In this document: piece by piece, positions 29,927 through 41,900 of the stretch
Position numbering within the stretch: position 1 is the first letter of the stretch
Layout of the letters: every line of letters starts with the position of its first letter
Assembly (NCBI GenBank): GCA_028622995.1
Contig: JAJQJQ010000017.1
Coordinates: 4,092,001-4,156,000, forward strand
DNA length: 64,000 nucleotides
Source: Panagrolaimus kolymaensis
Taxonomy: Eukaryota; Nematoda; Chromadorea; Rhabditida; Panagrolaimidae
Direction of reading: 5' to 3'
The notes under the pieces: generated by a model
Told to the model about the DNA's origin: nothing
Databases searched by the model: none
The model's input: the letters and a program-made list of their open reading frames with translations, nothing else
Program-made: the position numbers and the translations under genes

Positions 29927-32900
29927 ATGGCAACTCGACGACAGAAACAATTGGAACGCAAATATAGCTCTTTCAGGTAAGAATTACATATCTTTATTTT
30001 TTTATTATTGCTTTTTTGTATTTCTTTTTTGTGTGTTTTGTTTGAATTTTGAAAGAAAGAAAAAGTTAAGTGGTGTTTTTTTTTTTGAGAGCCAATTGAT
30101 TTATTGCCAAATGAGTAGGCGTAAGAAGCATGTTTAAAAAAACTTTAAGCTTTGCACAATTTTACAAATAAAAAAGTTTTAAACCTTTGTTTAAAAATTA
30201 CCATTTTAATAGTGTGTTCCCAGCAAATCAGTATCTTGAAGCAAAAAATTTATCTAAAAAAAATCGTATTCGTTCGGTAATAAATTAGAAATTTAGAAGT
30301 TAAACAACATTAATGTTTTTAAAATAGCTTTAACTAAAATTTTAATCTCCCATTTTTAGACGCTATATTGCCACTGAAGATGTTAATTATGCAGCGCATT
30401 CATCGCGTTCATCTTACCGTTCCGAGTCGGTAACTTCGCATAATAGCGCCAGAGGCCGTTCGTCTTCAACTGAAATTTCTACGGTTTGTTTCTTATAACA
30501 TTTTTTTAAATACCAAAATTAAAATTTGCTTCAAATATCCAGACTTTTTTGCTTTTATTTTTCGTTGTGTTCTTTTTTTGTTGCATTATCACCGACGCAT
30601 TCATTCCTTTGAGAAACAAGCAAAAATGCAAGCCAACACACCGACGACAACACCTGCTGCGTGGGTGGTCAAAAAAAGAAAAGAAAAATCTAAAATTAAA
30701 AAAACATTCATTGGAAAGGTTTATATTAAAATCAATGAACATATTAATGCAAGCAAAAAATACAATAACAATAATATATTTTATTACAGGGATCTGAAAC
30801 CCGAAGTTTACCAGTTTTTATTGCAATTCAAGATTACAATCCTGAGCCAAATGATTTAGAAGCCATTGCGTTAGAGCAAGGACAAATTGTTGAAGTGTTG
30901 GATAATAAGAATGCGGCATCTTGGCTTGTTCGCACTAAAGTATTTTTTTTACTTTTGGAATCTCGATAAGCATAAACGTGTTTTAGGCACGTCCTCCTCA
31001 ATCTGGATGGGTACCTGGTTCATATTTTGAAACTCCAACAGAGTATTATAAACAACGAAGGAGAACTCGTGAATTAGCATCAGATAATTTAAAAATGTCT
31101 GATGAACAAGAAGCTATTATGAAACGAGAGTTCGTGTTTTTTTCTTTTGGTTTTATAATTTTATTTTGAGTCTAACTTCTTTTTTCCCAATTTTACACCA
31201 TCTTTTCGGTTTTAATCTACGAAAAAAATCGCAGTTGGTTATTGCGGCATATTTAATCGATGAGTTTGAAATTGCATAATCGTGAAACAAGAAAAAAATG
31301 AAGTTTAAAACAACTGTTTTCGTTGTTTTAAAAAATGGGAGAGACGAGGGATCGAAAATATTTAAATTTTAAAATAAACAAAGCAAAAACAAATAAATAA
31401 ATTTCAGTCAAGTTTATCATGACCTTTTACGAACTGAAGAGGATTTCGTTACGGATTTAAGTTCAATTTTGGAAAATTATGTTCGAGCGTTTGATGATCC
31501 TGAAATTCCTGATGCAATTCAAGAACATAAAAATGAATTAACATTGAACCTTCGAGAATTATATAATTTTCATGCAAAGTAATATTCGCAAATTTTCCAT
31601 GGAAAAAGTTAAAGCGATTTAAAATTTTTTTAGTGTAATGCTCAAAGGCCTTCAATATTATTCAGATGATCCAGGGAAAGTTGGGCATACTTTTATTCGA
31701 CTTGAACGTGATTTTGATCATCACGTCGATTTTTATCGCGAATATCCTCGAGTTCTTAAACTTATTGAAGAAAATCAAATCATCAAAGATTATTTTCAGG
31801 TGTGTGTTTAATTTATATTTTTTTAGTTAAGATTGAGGGAATAATTTTTTTTAATAAAGCATTGATAAAATATTTTATATGTATTTTCTATGCTTTATCA
31901 AATTCAATTCGAGATTCACAAATGAAGTGAAGAAAAAGGGATGTCTGTCTGTCTTTGTCTAGAAAGATATTAAAATTTTAAGAATAATTAGTTAAGGGCT
32001 ATTAGAGTCATTTATCAAAATCTTCTTTTGGTAACTTCAAATATTTTTAATTAAATTTTAAAAAAATTGATACAATTATTAAATCAATAAAAGACTGTAA
32101 AACGAATTCAGAAGAATTTTAATTAAAAGAATTCACATAACCTTTTTTTTCGAAACAAATTCTACTATAATTTATTTTTTCATCAAAGAAATTATATTAT
32201 TTTAAATTGAATTTTTAGAATGTAAAAAGTTTTACCAAAAGAAGATTTTCGGGGTTTTGAGAATTATATTTTGTTGAGAAAGCACTTTGAAATTTCGCGT
32301 CGATATATTACATATTTAAATTTATTTTTTTTGCCTTTCCTCCTCTTCCCAAATTATTAATATTTTTAATTTTATTTTGTTTTTGCAACATCAATGTTTT
32401 TAAATAAACGCTTAAACAACAATCGAAGTGTTTAATACAAGAATACTCCATATTTTTGAATATTAATTAAAATATTTTATTTCCCCAATTTTACTTTTAT
32501 TTATTTTTTTCGTGTATTTTATTTTTGTTATTCATTGTGCTTTCTCGGGTATTATGGCTGCAGCGTAAGGCGCTAGCCATCCCGCAAAATATTTTAGCGG
32601 AAGATTCAACACCATTTTTTAAAAATTCATATTTTTCTTGCTTCCTTACCTTCTTTTTCTGGTGTTGAATTTTATATCTTTATTTTTTGCTTTATCAAAA
32701 TTTGAATGATTTTCTGTTAAATCTTTCTTTATACGCTTTTATGAAAAATTCCAAAAAGTAACAAAATCTTCCTTCTCTACAATTTTGATTGTTAATCGCC
32801 TGGAAATCCATCTTGGGAAAATTCAATAAAAAATGAAAAAATTAGCATAAAAAAATGAATGAATGTGCAAAGAATGAAGTTTGCTTTTCATTGCATAAAA

Positions 32901-35900
32901 ATGGAGCGGTGAAGAGTGGTGGTTTTTGATTTTGATGTATCAAAAAAATTAAGGCAAACAAATATTCCCAAAGGATCCAAAAATGGTAAAGGATCCAAGA
33001 TCCAAAGAGATTTGCCCAAAACAAAATTCATGGCCGGCCGAAGGCCGGCGGTGTAATAAAAGGATTTTTTTTGCAAATATGCCATTTGCTATTATTTCAG
33101 ATACTTTATAGCATTAATGATTTTTTAGAAGGAATGGGAGAATTGGGTAAGGAAATTAGTTGCCTGGTGGTAAAAGCTTAGGCATATGAGATGAAAATCT
33201 TATATTACCAACTATGAGAAGGATGAAGATCCATGCAATAACATTTTAAAAAGGCATAATGTTAAGAAAAAATGCGTAAAGAAAGAAAAATATATTTGTA
33301 TTGCATAAAAATGAAGCGCTTAAAAGTGGTTATTGATTTTGAAGTATTCAAAGATAAAAAAGATCCAAATATGCTCAACTGATCTAAATGTGGTAAAGAA
33401 TCCAAATTCTATAAATTTTAAAGGATGCAAGTACAGTGGTTAAAATATCTAATATGCCGGGCCGAAAGCCCGCATTTCCCATTCTGTTGGATAAGGCTGG
33501 TGACTTTTATTTCGTTGAGTAAAAATCAAAAGAGATCTAATTTATTTAGAGATTGTATAAAGTTTAAATTTTATGTATTTTTGAAAACGGCTAAGAAGAT
33601 ATAAAATTAAGAAATACATAATGAAGTAGTTATATAGCGGGCCGAAGGCCCGCGTGTTGCCTAGTTATTATTAATATCCGGATACAAAATTTTTATGTTA
33701 TCGAAAAAATCCATGTTACTTTTCTTTAAAAATTTCACTGAAATTCAGACATTTTATAAAAGTTTTTTAACATTTACATTAAAAAATTATTAATTGTAAA
33801 TGTAATTTCTCTAAGATAAAAACTATATGATTTTTTTGTGAACGAGCAAATTTTTTGAGCTCATCACTTATTAATTTTATTATTAATCTCTCTCCAATTT
33901 CTTTATTAATTCCAATTTTAAATGTTCCTTTATAATTGAACCCACAAAATAATATTTTGTTCGCAACTTAAAATATTGAGAAATTTCACACTTTACAAAT
34001 TAAAAAACGATATCAAATTAGTAAATATTTCGTGAAAGTAGAATTATACTTGCTTCAATATCATTATCATCATCGACTTCTTATTGTTGTTGAGAATAAT
34101 TTGGTTGCAATAATGGCGGTAGTTGAGTTCGTGGAGTTCTTGAATTAATTTCAGATGCAATTTTACAAAAGCCATGAATAATTTGAATTAAAACAAGATA
34201 CATTAAAAGAACAAAAAATAAGAAAAGACATTTGAAAACATTGTAATCCTTGAGAGTGTAGCGGTATTAGATTCGATGGTTCGGGGGGAATAAATCATTT
34301 TTATTCGTCTTTATTACAATGATAGATACAAGAGACAAAGAAGAGACATGAGCTCCTTGGAGAATCAGGAGATCGGCCGGAACATTGTGATGGTGGAAGT
34401 GAGAGTAGAATTGAGCACGGCAATAGCCGATGCGTTGGCTCATATACGATGTTAGGCTGCCTGAGGGAGGAGCTACAGAAGATGGCTTTGTGTTGGAATG
34501 CTTGTGAGTGGGCGCCATGAAACATGTGAATACCATTCATTACAATATAAAAGCCATACTAATAATTCTGAAGAATTCTATACCTCCCTGCCGTCTAAAT
34601 AGACCGTTCACTCATTAAGCGTTTTCATACACTCTCAATATTTTCTGCAAGTGCCATAATTAAATTGATCAGGTGAAAAATTGGTATAATCAAAGATAGA
34701 CCAAAACGGAGACATTAAATTTTGTGAAATAGATTAAAGTAAACCAATGTGGTGATATTTGCAAATAAATAGTCTTACTGTATGATTTCATTAGAACCCA
34801 AAGTTAAAGGCCATAGTTGCTTAATAATAGTTAATGCAAGACATGCTAAAACAGCTATTTTGATAGTAGTACTCGTTATCATACTTTCCTGAAAAAAGCA
34901 ACTTAGATATTTGTTGAATAGTGTAGTCGAGCATCATTGGAAATATTTCGAATCCGTTCAATGACGGCTATTTTTGTTTCGCTTTTTTTTTCTGTTCTTG
35001 CTCGGCTAACCAGAATGCATAATACAGTAAGCATATGTTTATCACAACACAAACAATCTCACATTGAAAAGTTAAACTAATAAAAATATCAAATAAATAC
35101 ATTACCATCGTAAATTTTTTATAACTTCTCCATTTAACTGATGGATGAGCTAGCCGTAAAATAGTTGAAAAAGTTTGTCCAAAAGATTATGAAAAAATTC
35201 AAAGAATTCAATCTTAGTCGAAGGGCTGACATTGTATGTACATATTTCTTTTTTCTCTTTCTTCTTAGTTCCGTTGTTTTCTTCGATTTTACTTTTAGCT
35301 TATTATCAAATGCCTTCACAGAAGCCTCTAGTACGAAAAGTAATTTGATTTAATAATGTATTTAAAAAAATACTAAACTATAGTTAATTTTTTATAAAGA
35401 ATGCGGAAGTGTTCGCTGCAACGTAGCTTATTTTCAGGGAAGTTTAAAACAAAGGAATTCAGCATATACACGTAAGTTTTTACGTTATTTAGCTTGTTAT
35501 ACAAGGCGACGAAGTAAATTTATTAAAAAATGTAATGAATTTCGTAAATAAATTTATTTATGAATCGAGAAAAATCGAGAAAAATCTAAAAAATTTGGAG
35601 TAATATTAGACGATGATGGTACATTTCTTAAGAGATTACTTAAAAGGTGGTATTAAGATAAGACGTTTTGAGAGTAGGATAAGCAGGCACCAACTTTTTT
35701 TGAGAGATATGGAGACTAGATATATCGCTATCGAAGAAAATGGTAAAAGTTCGAGATTTTGATATCGAGATCACCTATCATGATTGAGAGCAGTTAATGG
35801 AATCCTCTACTTTTTCTCCAAAATTCTTGAGATGCTATCATTTTTTGGTAATATTGTGGATTGGCAATTAGTTTTAATCATTTGGAAGCCAGCCATAGCA

Positions 35901-38900
35901 TAATGTCTTAATAAATTACGATAGGTATACCCATATATGAATGAAGTTAAAATTAATGGAAATATGAAACTAAAATTTCAATAAATATCTTGATAAAATA
36001 GATAAATCAGAAAGAAACTAAATTTGGAAAGTGTCCCAATATCAATAGGAATGTTAAAAAAAGAATCATCGGGTGAAAATCCTGTAACTTACTACTGCAA
36101 TCAGCAAAAAACAAAAATATTGTTTTAAAAATACTATGCTTTTTTAAGTTTAAAACTATCATTCATACTAAATAAATTTTACAACATCTCGTTTTTTACT
36201 AAAGCTTTGAACCTTTGAATTCACCGATATGTATCTATGTTAAAGCCCAATGTGATTCAGATATGAGTTCATAATCTTTTGAAAACTATTCCCCTGTAAG
36301 CAAAAAAATGTTAGCCTTGTCATTAAAATGAATATCCAAATTTGGCAATTTCTCTTTTGAAAGCTATTAATGTTCTTTTGAGCTTAGAAAAAATTATTTC
36401 ATTTATTTCAAAAAAAGTAGTTGTTATATGCGCTAAAAAATTTGAATTTTTTTTATTAACAGTTTTCCAGAAGTCACTTAGAATGTTAATAGAAAAACAT
36501 TTTTAATGATTCGATATTTTGTCTAATAATAATCTTTTTTAAAACAACTTTTTTATGTACTAACGTTGTTTTTTCTATTAAAAAACGCAAAAAAAAAAAA
36601 TACGAAAAGAGTATTTCTTGGGTTACCGCTTAAACAAATTTAAGATCCGTAGTAAAAACCAGAGTGTTTTTGCATTTAGTAAAAATTACTTTAGGATTAG
36701 CTGCTCGGAGTTATCCAAGTAGCATATTTTTTTATAATTTGCCCTAAGTGAAGTAAATTTGCGTTATTTAAGTATTTGATAATCACGTTACTGAGCGCAG
36801 TGAGCTTGTCATAATATTGCGTTGTCTTCGACATAATTTGTGAATGATATAAAAAAAAGTATTTTTTATTCATTAATCATAGGAATTTTATATCGAGGCT
36901 TACAATTTTTTCTTTCTTCAATGTTGTAATTCCAACGACATTGTTTGAATGTTCATAATGACAAAAAATAAGTTTTTAAGGCAAGAAATTAATTCGTATG
37001 GATTTCGACTTTTTAAAATTCTGATAACTGTTTTGGTTAGAATTACTGGGGAAAATTATCTCCATCCTATAGGATATCTTTGCTTAAAAAAGGGACGGTA
37101 ATCAGAAATATTATTTAATTTAATTTTAGCGCCTCCACCTTCTTTTTTATTCATTCTGTAGCTATGGCTTTCGATTCTAATTTATGACTTGTCTCTTTTT
37201 TAAACAATATTACATGAACTAATAATTTGGAATTTAAGTTTTGTAAATTATTTTAAAATATTTCTCGACCATCCAAATTAGTTTCTTACTTTGAAATTTC
37301 ATGTCTTCCTTGTATTAAAAATATTGATTTTCGTAGAAGCTTCTTTAATTTGATGTTTTGAACTTAAAAAACCTGAAAAACACGAATAAAATTTTATAAT
37401 ACTTCTTCAATCCAAGATTTACATACTTCTCATTTTTTCAAGATACAAATCGCATCTATAATTTTTGTTGGCAGAAGTTTTAAAAATGCTCTAATCAATA
37501 AAATCTAGGCTGAGCTTCGCCTGCCAGCAACTTATTTGTTTTTAGCTTACAACAAAATTATATCATTAACACTGAGAATCACATCCATATGATATAAGAT
37601 ACTCTCCCTGTGGATCCTAACGACGTAAATTTCTCATATACGGCCATATCCCATAGACACCTCATGGAACTTGTTTCCTTAATAATATTCTTAAAACTCA
37701 TTCTAAAATATTCCCATGAATTCCCAGTGACTTCACTTCCATTCTCTTATTTTTGAATCATACTCTCTTCTTTTCTCAAAAAACCTCGAAATTTTTAATC
37801 ACAACAAAGTCAAGTCCACTCATTACCGCTTCATCTTCTTGCATGAATCTTTCTTCATTTTTCTTGATTTTCATTCTTGAGAAAGGCATACTTGCAATGA
37901 ATCGGCGCACTAACACACAGGTAATAAAAAGTTAGAGGAAAGAATGATTTTTGTATTTTCTACGAAATCATAAAGAAAGCATTTATAATTTCCTTTTATT
38001 TACTTAAATTTGAAACACTTCTTGATTTTTATTTATCTTTTTTAAACTGCTCCACCAATAATTGACGCATAAAACTTTAAAAGAGCCAATATTTTTTAAC
38101 ATCTGACAACTTTAAGCTTCTTTTATTTTTATTTTTTGTTATCTCGTTTACATCATTTTTAATAGTTATTACTTCTTTTTTGACATTAAAAGTAGGAGAA
38201 ATAGGTTTCACATGTTTTCATTTATTTCTTCTTTTTTTTATCGATTATATTTTTTTAGAATCTCAGTGATAAAATTGAAGCAAGAGCAAAAGGATTTGGA
38301 GATTATTTGAAACAAATTGAAGATCGAGTAAAACAATATGCAGATTTTTTCAAAGAAATTATTAAATATTCTGCTCGAGCTCAAACTAGCACAAAATCCA
38401 TGCAAAAAGCCCTCGAACTTGTTCAATCCATTCCTAAACGAGCAAATGATAGTAGCTTCACAGATAATATTCAAAATTATCAAGGTGATACAAATCGATT
38501 GGGAAAAATTTATCGTCACGATTTATTCATCGTTTGGGAAGGTGATGAACCTCCACAAGATCGATATTGTTTCCTATTCAAAAATAAGCTCATGTTCACC
38601 GATAAGGATAATAAAGGAGATCCACCCGTTTTTAAACATTATTCAACCATTCGAGTTAGTTTTATAAAAACTATGCAAAGTTTTATAATTAATTTGTATT
38701 TTTTAGTTGGATAAATACACTGCTCGAGTTCACACTGGCGATGAAGATACCATTGTTTTACGCCCCAATGAACCGGGATTACCATCGTTCAGAATTAAAG
38801 CCCAGGACACGCAATCACAAGAATATGTTCGAAAAGCATGGCTTAAAGATATTAATGAAATGCAAGATGCTTATTGTATGTTTTTTATTTTAAATATAAT

Positions 38901-41900
38901 TATCGGCAAGAAAATAAAAACTTTCATGACATGGTTCTTTTGGATCCATGTTTGGAATTTTTTTTTCGTTCAAGCTTTTCGATCACATTTTTTCCTCTAT
39001 GGATTCTGCGATAGATAATTTTAAGTAAAATTTAATATTTTGCTTCTAAAAATAGTTGTGATTCAAGACAATCTAAAAATAAGCATATTTATTAAATTTT
39101 TCTTCTGCAAAATAAACAAAACACACGCTTTTTTATTTTCTTACGATAATAATAACATTCATCTTCTATTTAAATAACATCCTCCCTCACTTTTGGCACA
39201 TTCCACAAAGGTGTCATTTCCATTCCTCAGCTTTAGCCTTGCCTCCGCTGCATATTCTTTTTGACAACAGTTGCTTTTTTTTTATTAAAAATTTTTTTGA
39301 CGTATAATTCTTGTTAAAAATTGTGGCAAACATTTTTGCGGGGGCAAGAATCAACGCACATAAAAATGTTGTGAATGATTGTCCGGTGGCAAAAAATGGT
39401 TAGGAATCTGCATCAAAAAAAGCAGACAAGCTGCTATCCTTTCCTTAATGCCGCCAGGTTATTTAAAAAATAGAAATGATGGCTTTTTAACTATTTTTTT
39501 ATTGAACACAACTTACATTTTTAAAGACAAACTTTAAAAGAGAGTGGAATAACACTACTTACGTACTATGTATGCCTCATAAATGAGATGAACAAGTCAT
39601 TGACGAGAATGTTAAGCAAAGCAGACAATACACGCCATTAGAAATACCTCTCTCATTTTAAACGCCTAAAAAAATCACAAAAAAAAAGATAAAACAACAA
39701 CTGTTTTTCGGCGCACTTGAAACAAACCAATCGCGGGTGTGCGTTCTTCTTCAGTTGTTGCAACCAGCTATGCGAGAAAAAGATTGTCATCGACATCGTC
39801 GTTCGCCGCGGTGGTAGTTGTTGATGAGCCCCTGGGATAAAGCTGAAGAAAGACAAAAGAAAAAAAGCAATTTCACCCGAGTTTATCCTGCAAATAATAT
39901 ATCGCGGCAACTTTTCTCTCAAGGAAGAAGAAGCACAAAAACGATCGATCGCTGCAGCGTTTAGTTAGCCTCCTCCTACCACCTTGTGTTTTTGTTTCTT
40001 CCTTCGTTTAACACAAAAATAAGCGTGCAAGAAATAAAGAGAAAAAAATAAAGCGATATTCTTTCTTTCACTATTGGCATCGATTACAAACAGCCCAGCG
40101 GCGGCTTTTTTTATTATTTTATACTTAAATGATTGCTGTTGACTGAGCCCGCGCAAAGTTATCACCTCCAATAAAGGATATCAACATCATTCCAATAAAT
40201 ATTATAATTTTTTTCTCCTGGAAATCTTTATAATAGAAAAAAGATATTATTTTTTTACTTATTAGATTTAAAATTTAAATTTAAATATAATTTCAAAATG
40301 GTTCTCCGAGCCATGTATGTGATCGAATTGCTTGAAGCCGATGAGGGCGGCATAGAGTTGGTCGATCCTTCATGGTGTAAGTGATTTTCTTCTTCTACTA
40401 TCTTTTTCCTTCTTTAGTAATGGAACATCCTGATACAACTTCTGTAACTGGAACAGAATTTGATGTGGTCAGCATGAGTGATGCTCGATCTGAATTTAGT
40501 GAATACTCAAATGAAACTCGAAAAAGCAGCCTTTATAATGGTCTCAAAAAAAAATTAAAAATTAATTTTTATAACATTAATTTTCTTTTAACACTAACAC
40601 GATTGCATGAATTTGAATAATAGTAAATAAATATGCTAATTTTTTTAGCACCGGAAGAAGGTCCCGCGCGCAAAAAGATCAAATCTCCTCCCGGTATTTC
40701 TCCAACAGGCTCATCAACCAGTCTCTACAGCGGAGGTTCCAGCATCGATTGGAGTAAAATTTTTTATAGGTGACCAAAATTTGACGCCATTATTTTTTTA
40801 TAGCAACAACAGGGACAACACTTGAAATGCAAGGAACACGTGTTACTAGAACTCAATATGGATTTCGAACATTACAAGAATCTTCCGCAAAAATGTGCCT
40901 TAAAGTTACCGGATATCCTTTACCGGAAATTACATGGTACAAGGATGACGAATTACTTAAAGAAGATGAACGAAGAACATTTTATGCAGATGATGATGGA
41001 TTTTTTGCTATGACTATTGATCCCGTGCAAGTTACCGATACTGGCAGATATACTTGTGTAGCCACGAATGAATATGGTCAAGCTTCAACATCAGCATTCT
41101 TTCGAGTATTAAAAGTTGAAAAAGAAGCTGCTCCTCCTGCATTCGCATTCCAGCTTAAAGATCAAGAAGTTAAAGAAGGTGAAGTGGTTAGCTTTGAATG
41201 CGAAGTTGAAGGATGGCCCGAGCCAGAATTGGTTTGGATGGTGGATGATCAACCACTACGGCCATCACATGATTTCCGACTTCAATATGATGGACAATCA
41301 GCAAAACTTGAAATTCGTGATGCTCAACCTGAGGTAAGGTTTAAATTATTTTATTTAAACTATGGTTTAAAAGTTGAAAACTAAAAAACAAATTTTAAGG
41401 ATACGGGAACGTATGCTGTAAAAATCACAAATGAATATGGAACGAAAGAATCCATAGCTAAACTTGTGGTTCAAGCAGATCCAGATAAAAATCATGTTCC
41501 ACCTGAATTTCAAGCCGTTATCGAAGATGCCGAATGCAATGAAGGCGATACAGTTAAATTTAAGGCTGTTCTCACAGGTGATCCTGATCCCGAAGTTACA
41601 TGGCTTGTAAATGGTATTCCACTTACTGAATCAGAAAAAATTAAATTTATTTGTGAAGATGGCATTTGTATTGTAACCATTAAAGATGTTTCGAGGCATT
41701 TTGATGGTACTATAACATGTCAAGGAAAAAACCGCCTTGGAACCAGCAGTTGTGATGCTCATCTTCGAGTTAGAGTTCCACCATCAGCACCTCAATTTCA
41801 ACGACCTTTAGAAGATAGGGTTATAACCGAAAAAAGTGCTGTCATGTTTGAGTGCGATGTTAGTGGATACCCCGATCCCAAAGTAGAATTCACTCTTAAA

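Larger units (their letters stand above)
31800..38258. other. 6.46-kb intron of unc-89 within the DH domain
   Basis: The donor GTGTGT follows TATTTTCAG and the acceptor TTTTTTTAG precedes AATCTCAGTGAT; both sides are phase 0. Aligning the flanking residues with remembered C. elegans UNC-89 leaves no missing residues, so no exon of the main form lies inside. It holds imperfect tandem repeats with GC-rich hairpins (32850-33660), an LTR-like element (34251-34637), a possible nested exon on the minus strand (34081-34250) and a possible alternative first exon (37897-37920). The rest is AT-rich with nothing I can support. Confidence 0.85.
30790..38875 (+). other. unc-89: SH3-DH-PH signalling module of UNC-89
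   Basis: Exons 3-4 encode the SH3 domain (VFIAIQDYNPEPNDLEAI...GWVPGSYFETP, about residues 63-125). Exons 5-7 encode the DH domain (QVYHDLLRTEEDFV to KALELVQSIPKRAND, about 155-340). Exons 7-8 encode the PH domain (LGKIYRHDLFIVWEGDEPP to AWLKDINEMQDAY, about 350-456). In the family this module activates Rho-type GTPases. The DH is interrupted by a 6459-bp intron (31800-38258). Confidence 0.92.

Noticed and set aside
30549..30859. Plus-strand frames between unc-89 exons 2 and 3
   Set aside because: They overlap the SH3 exon in another phase and otherwise lie in intron 2, with no domain signature.
34267..34540. Minus-strand frames inside the 387-bp LTR-like element
   Set aside because: Two frames overlap without conserved motifs, and element structure explains the raised GC.
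39653..40171. Minus-strand frames in unc-89 intron 8
   Set aside because: Composition is low-complexity without splice or domain support; the GC rise is better explained by a promoter.
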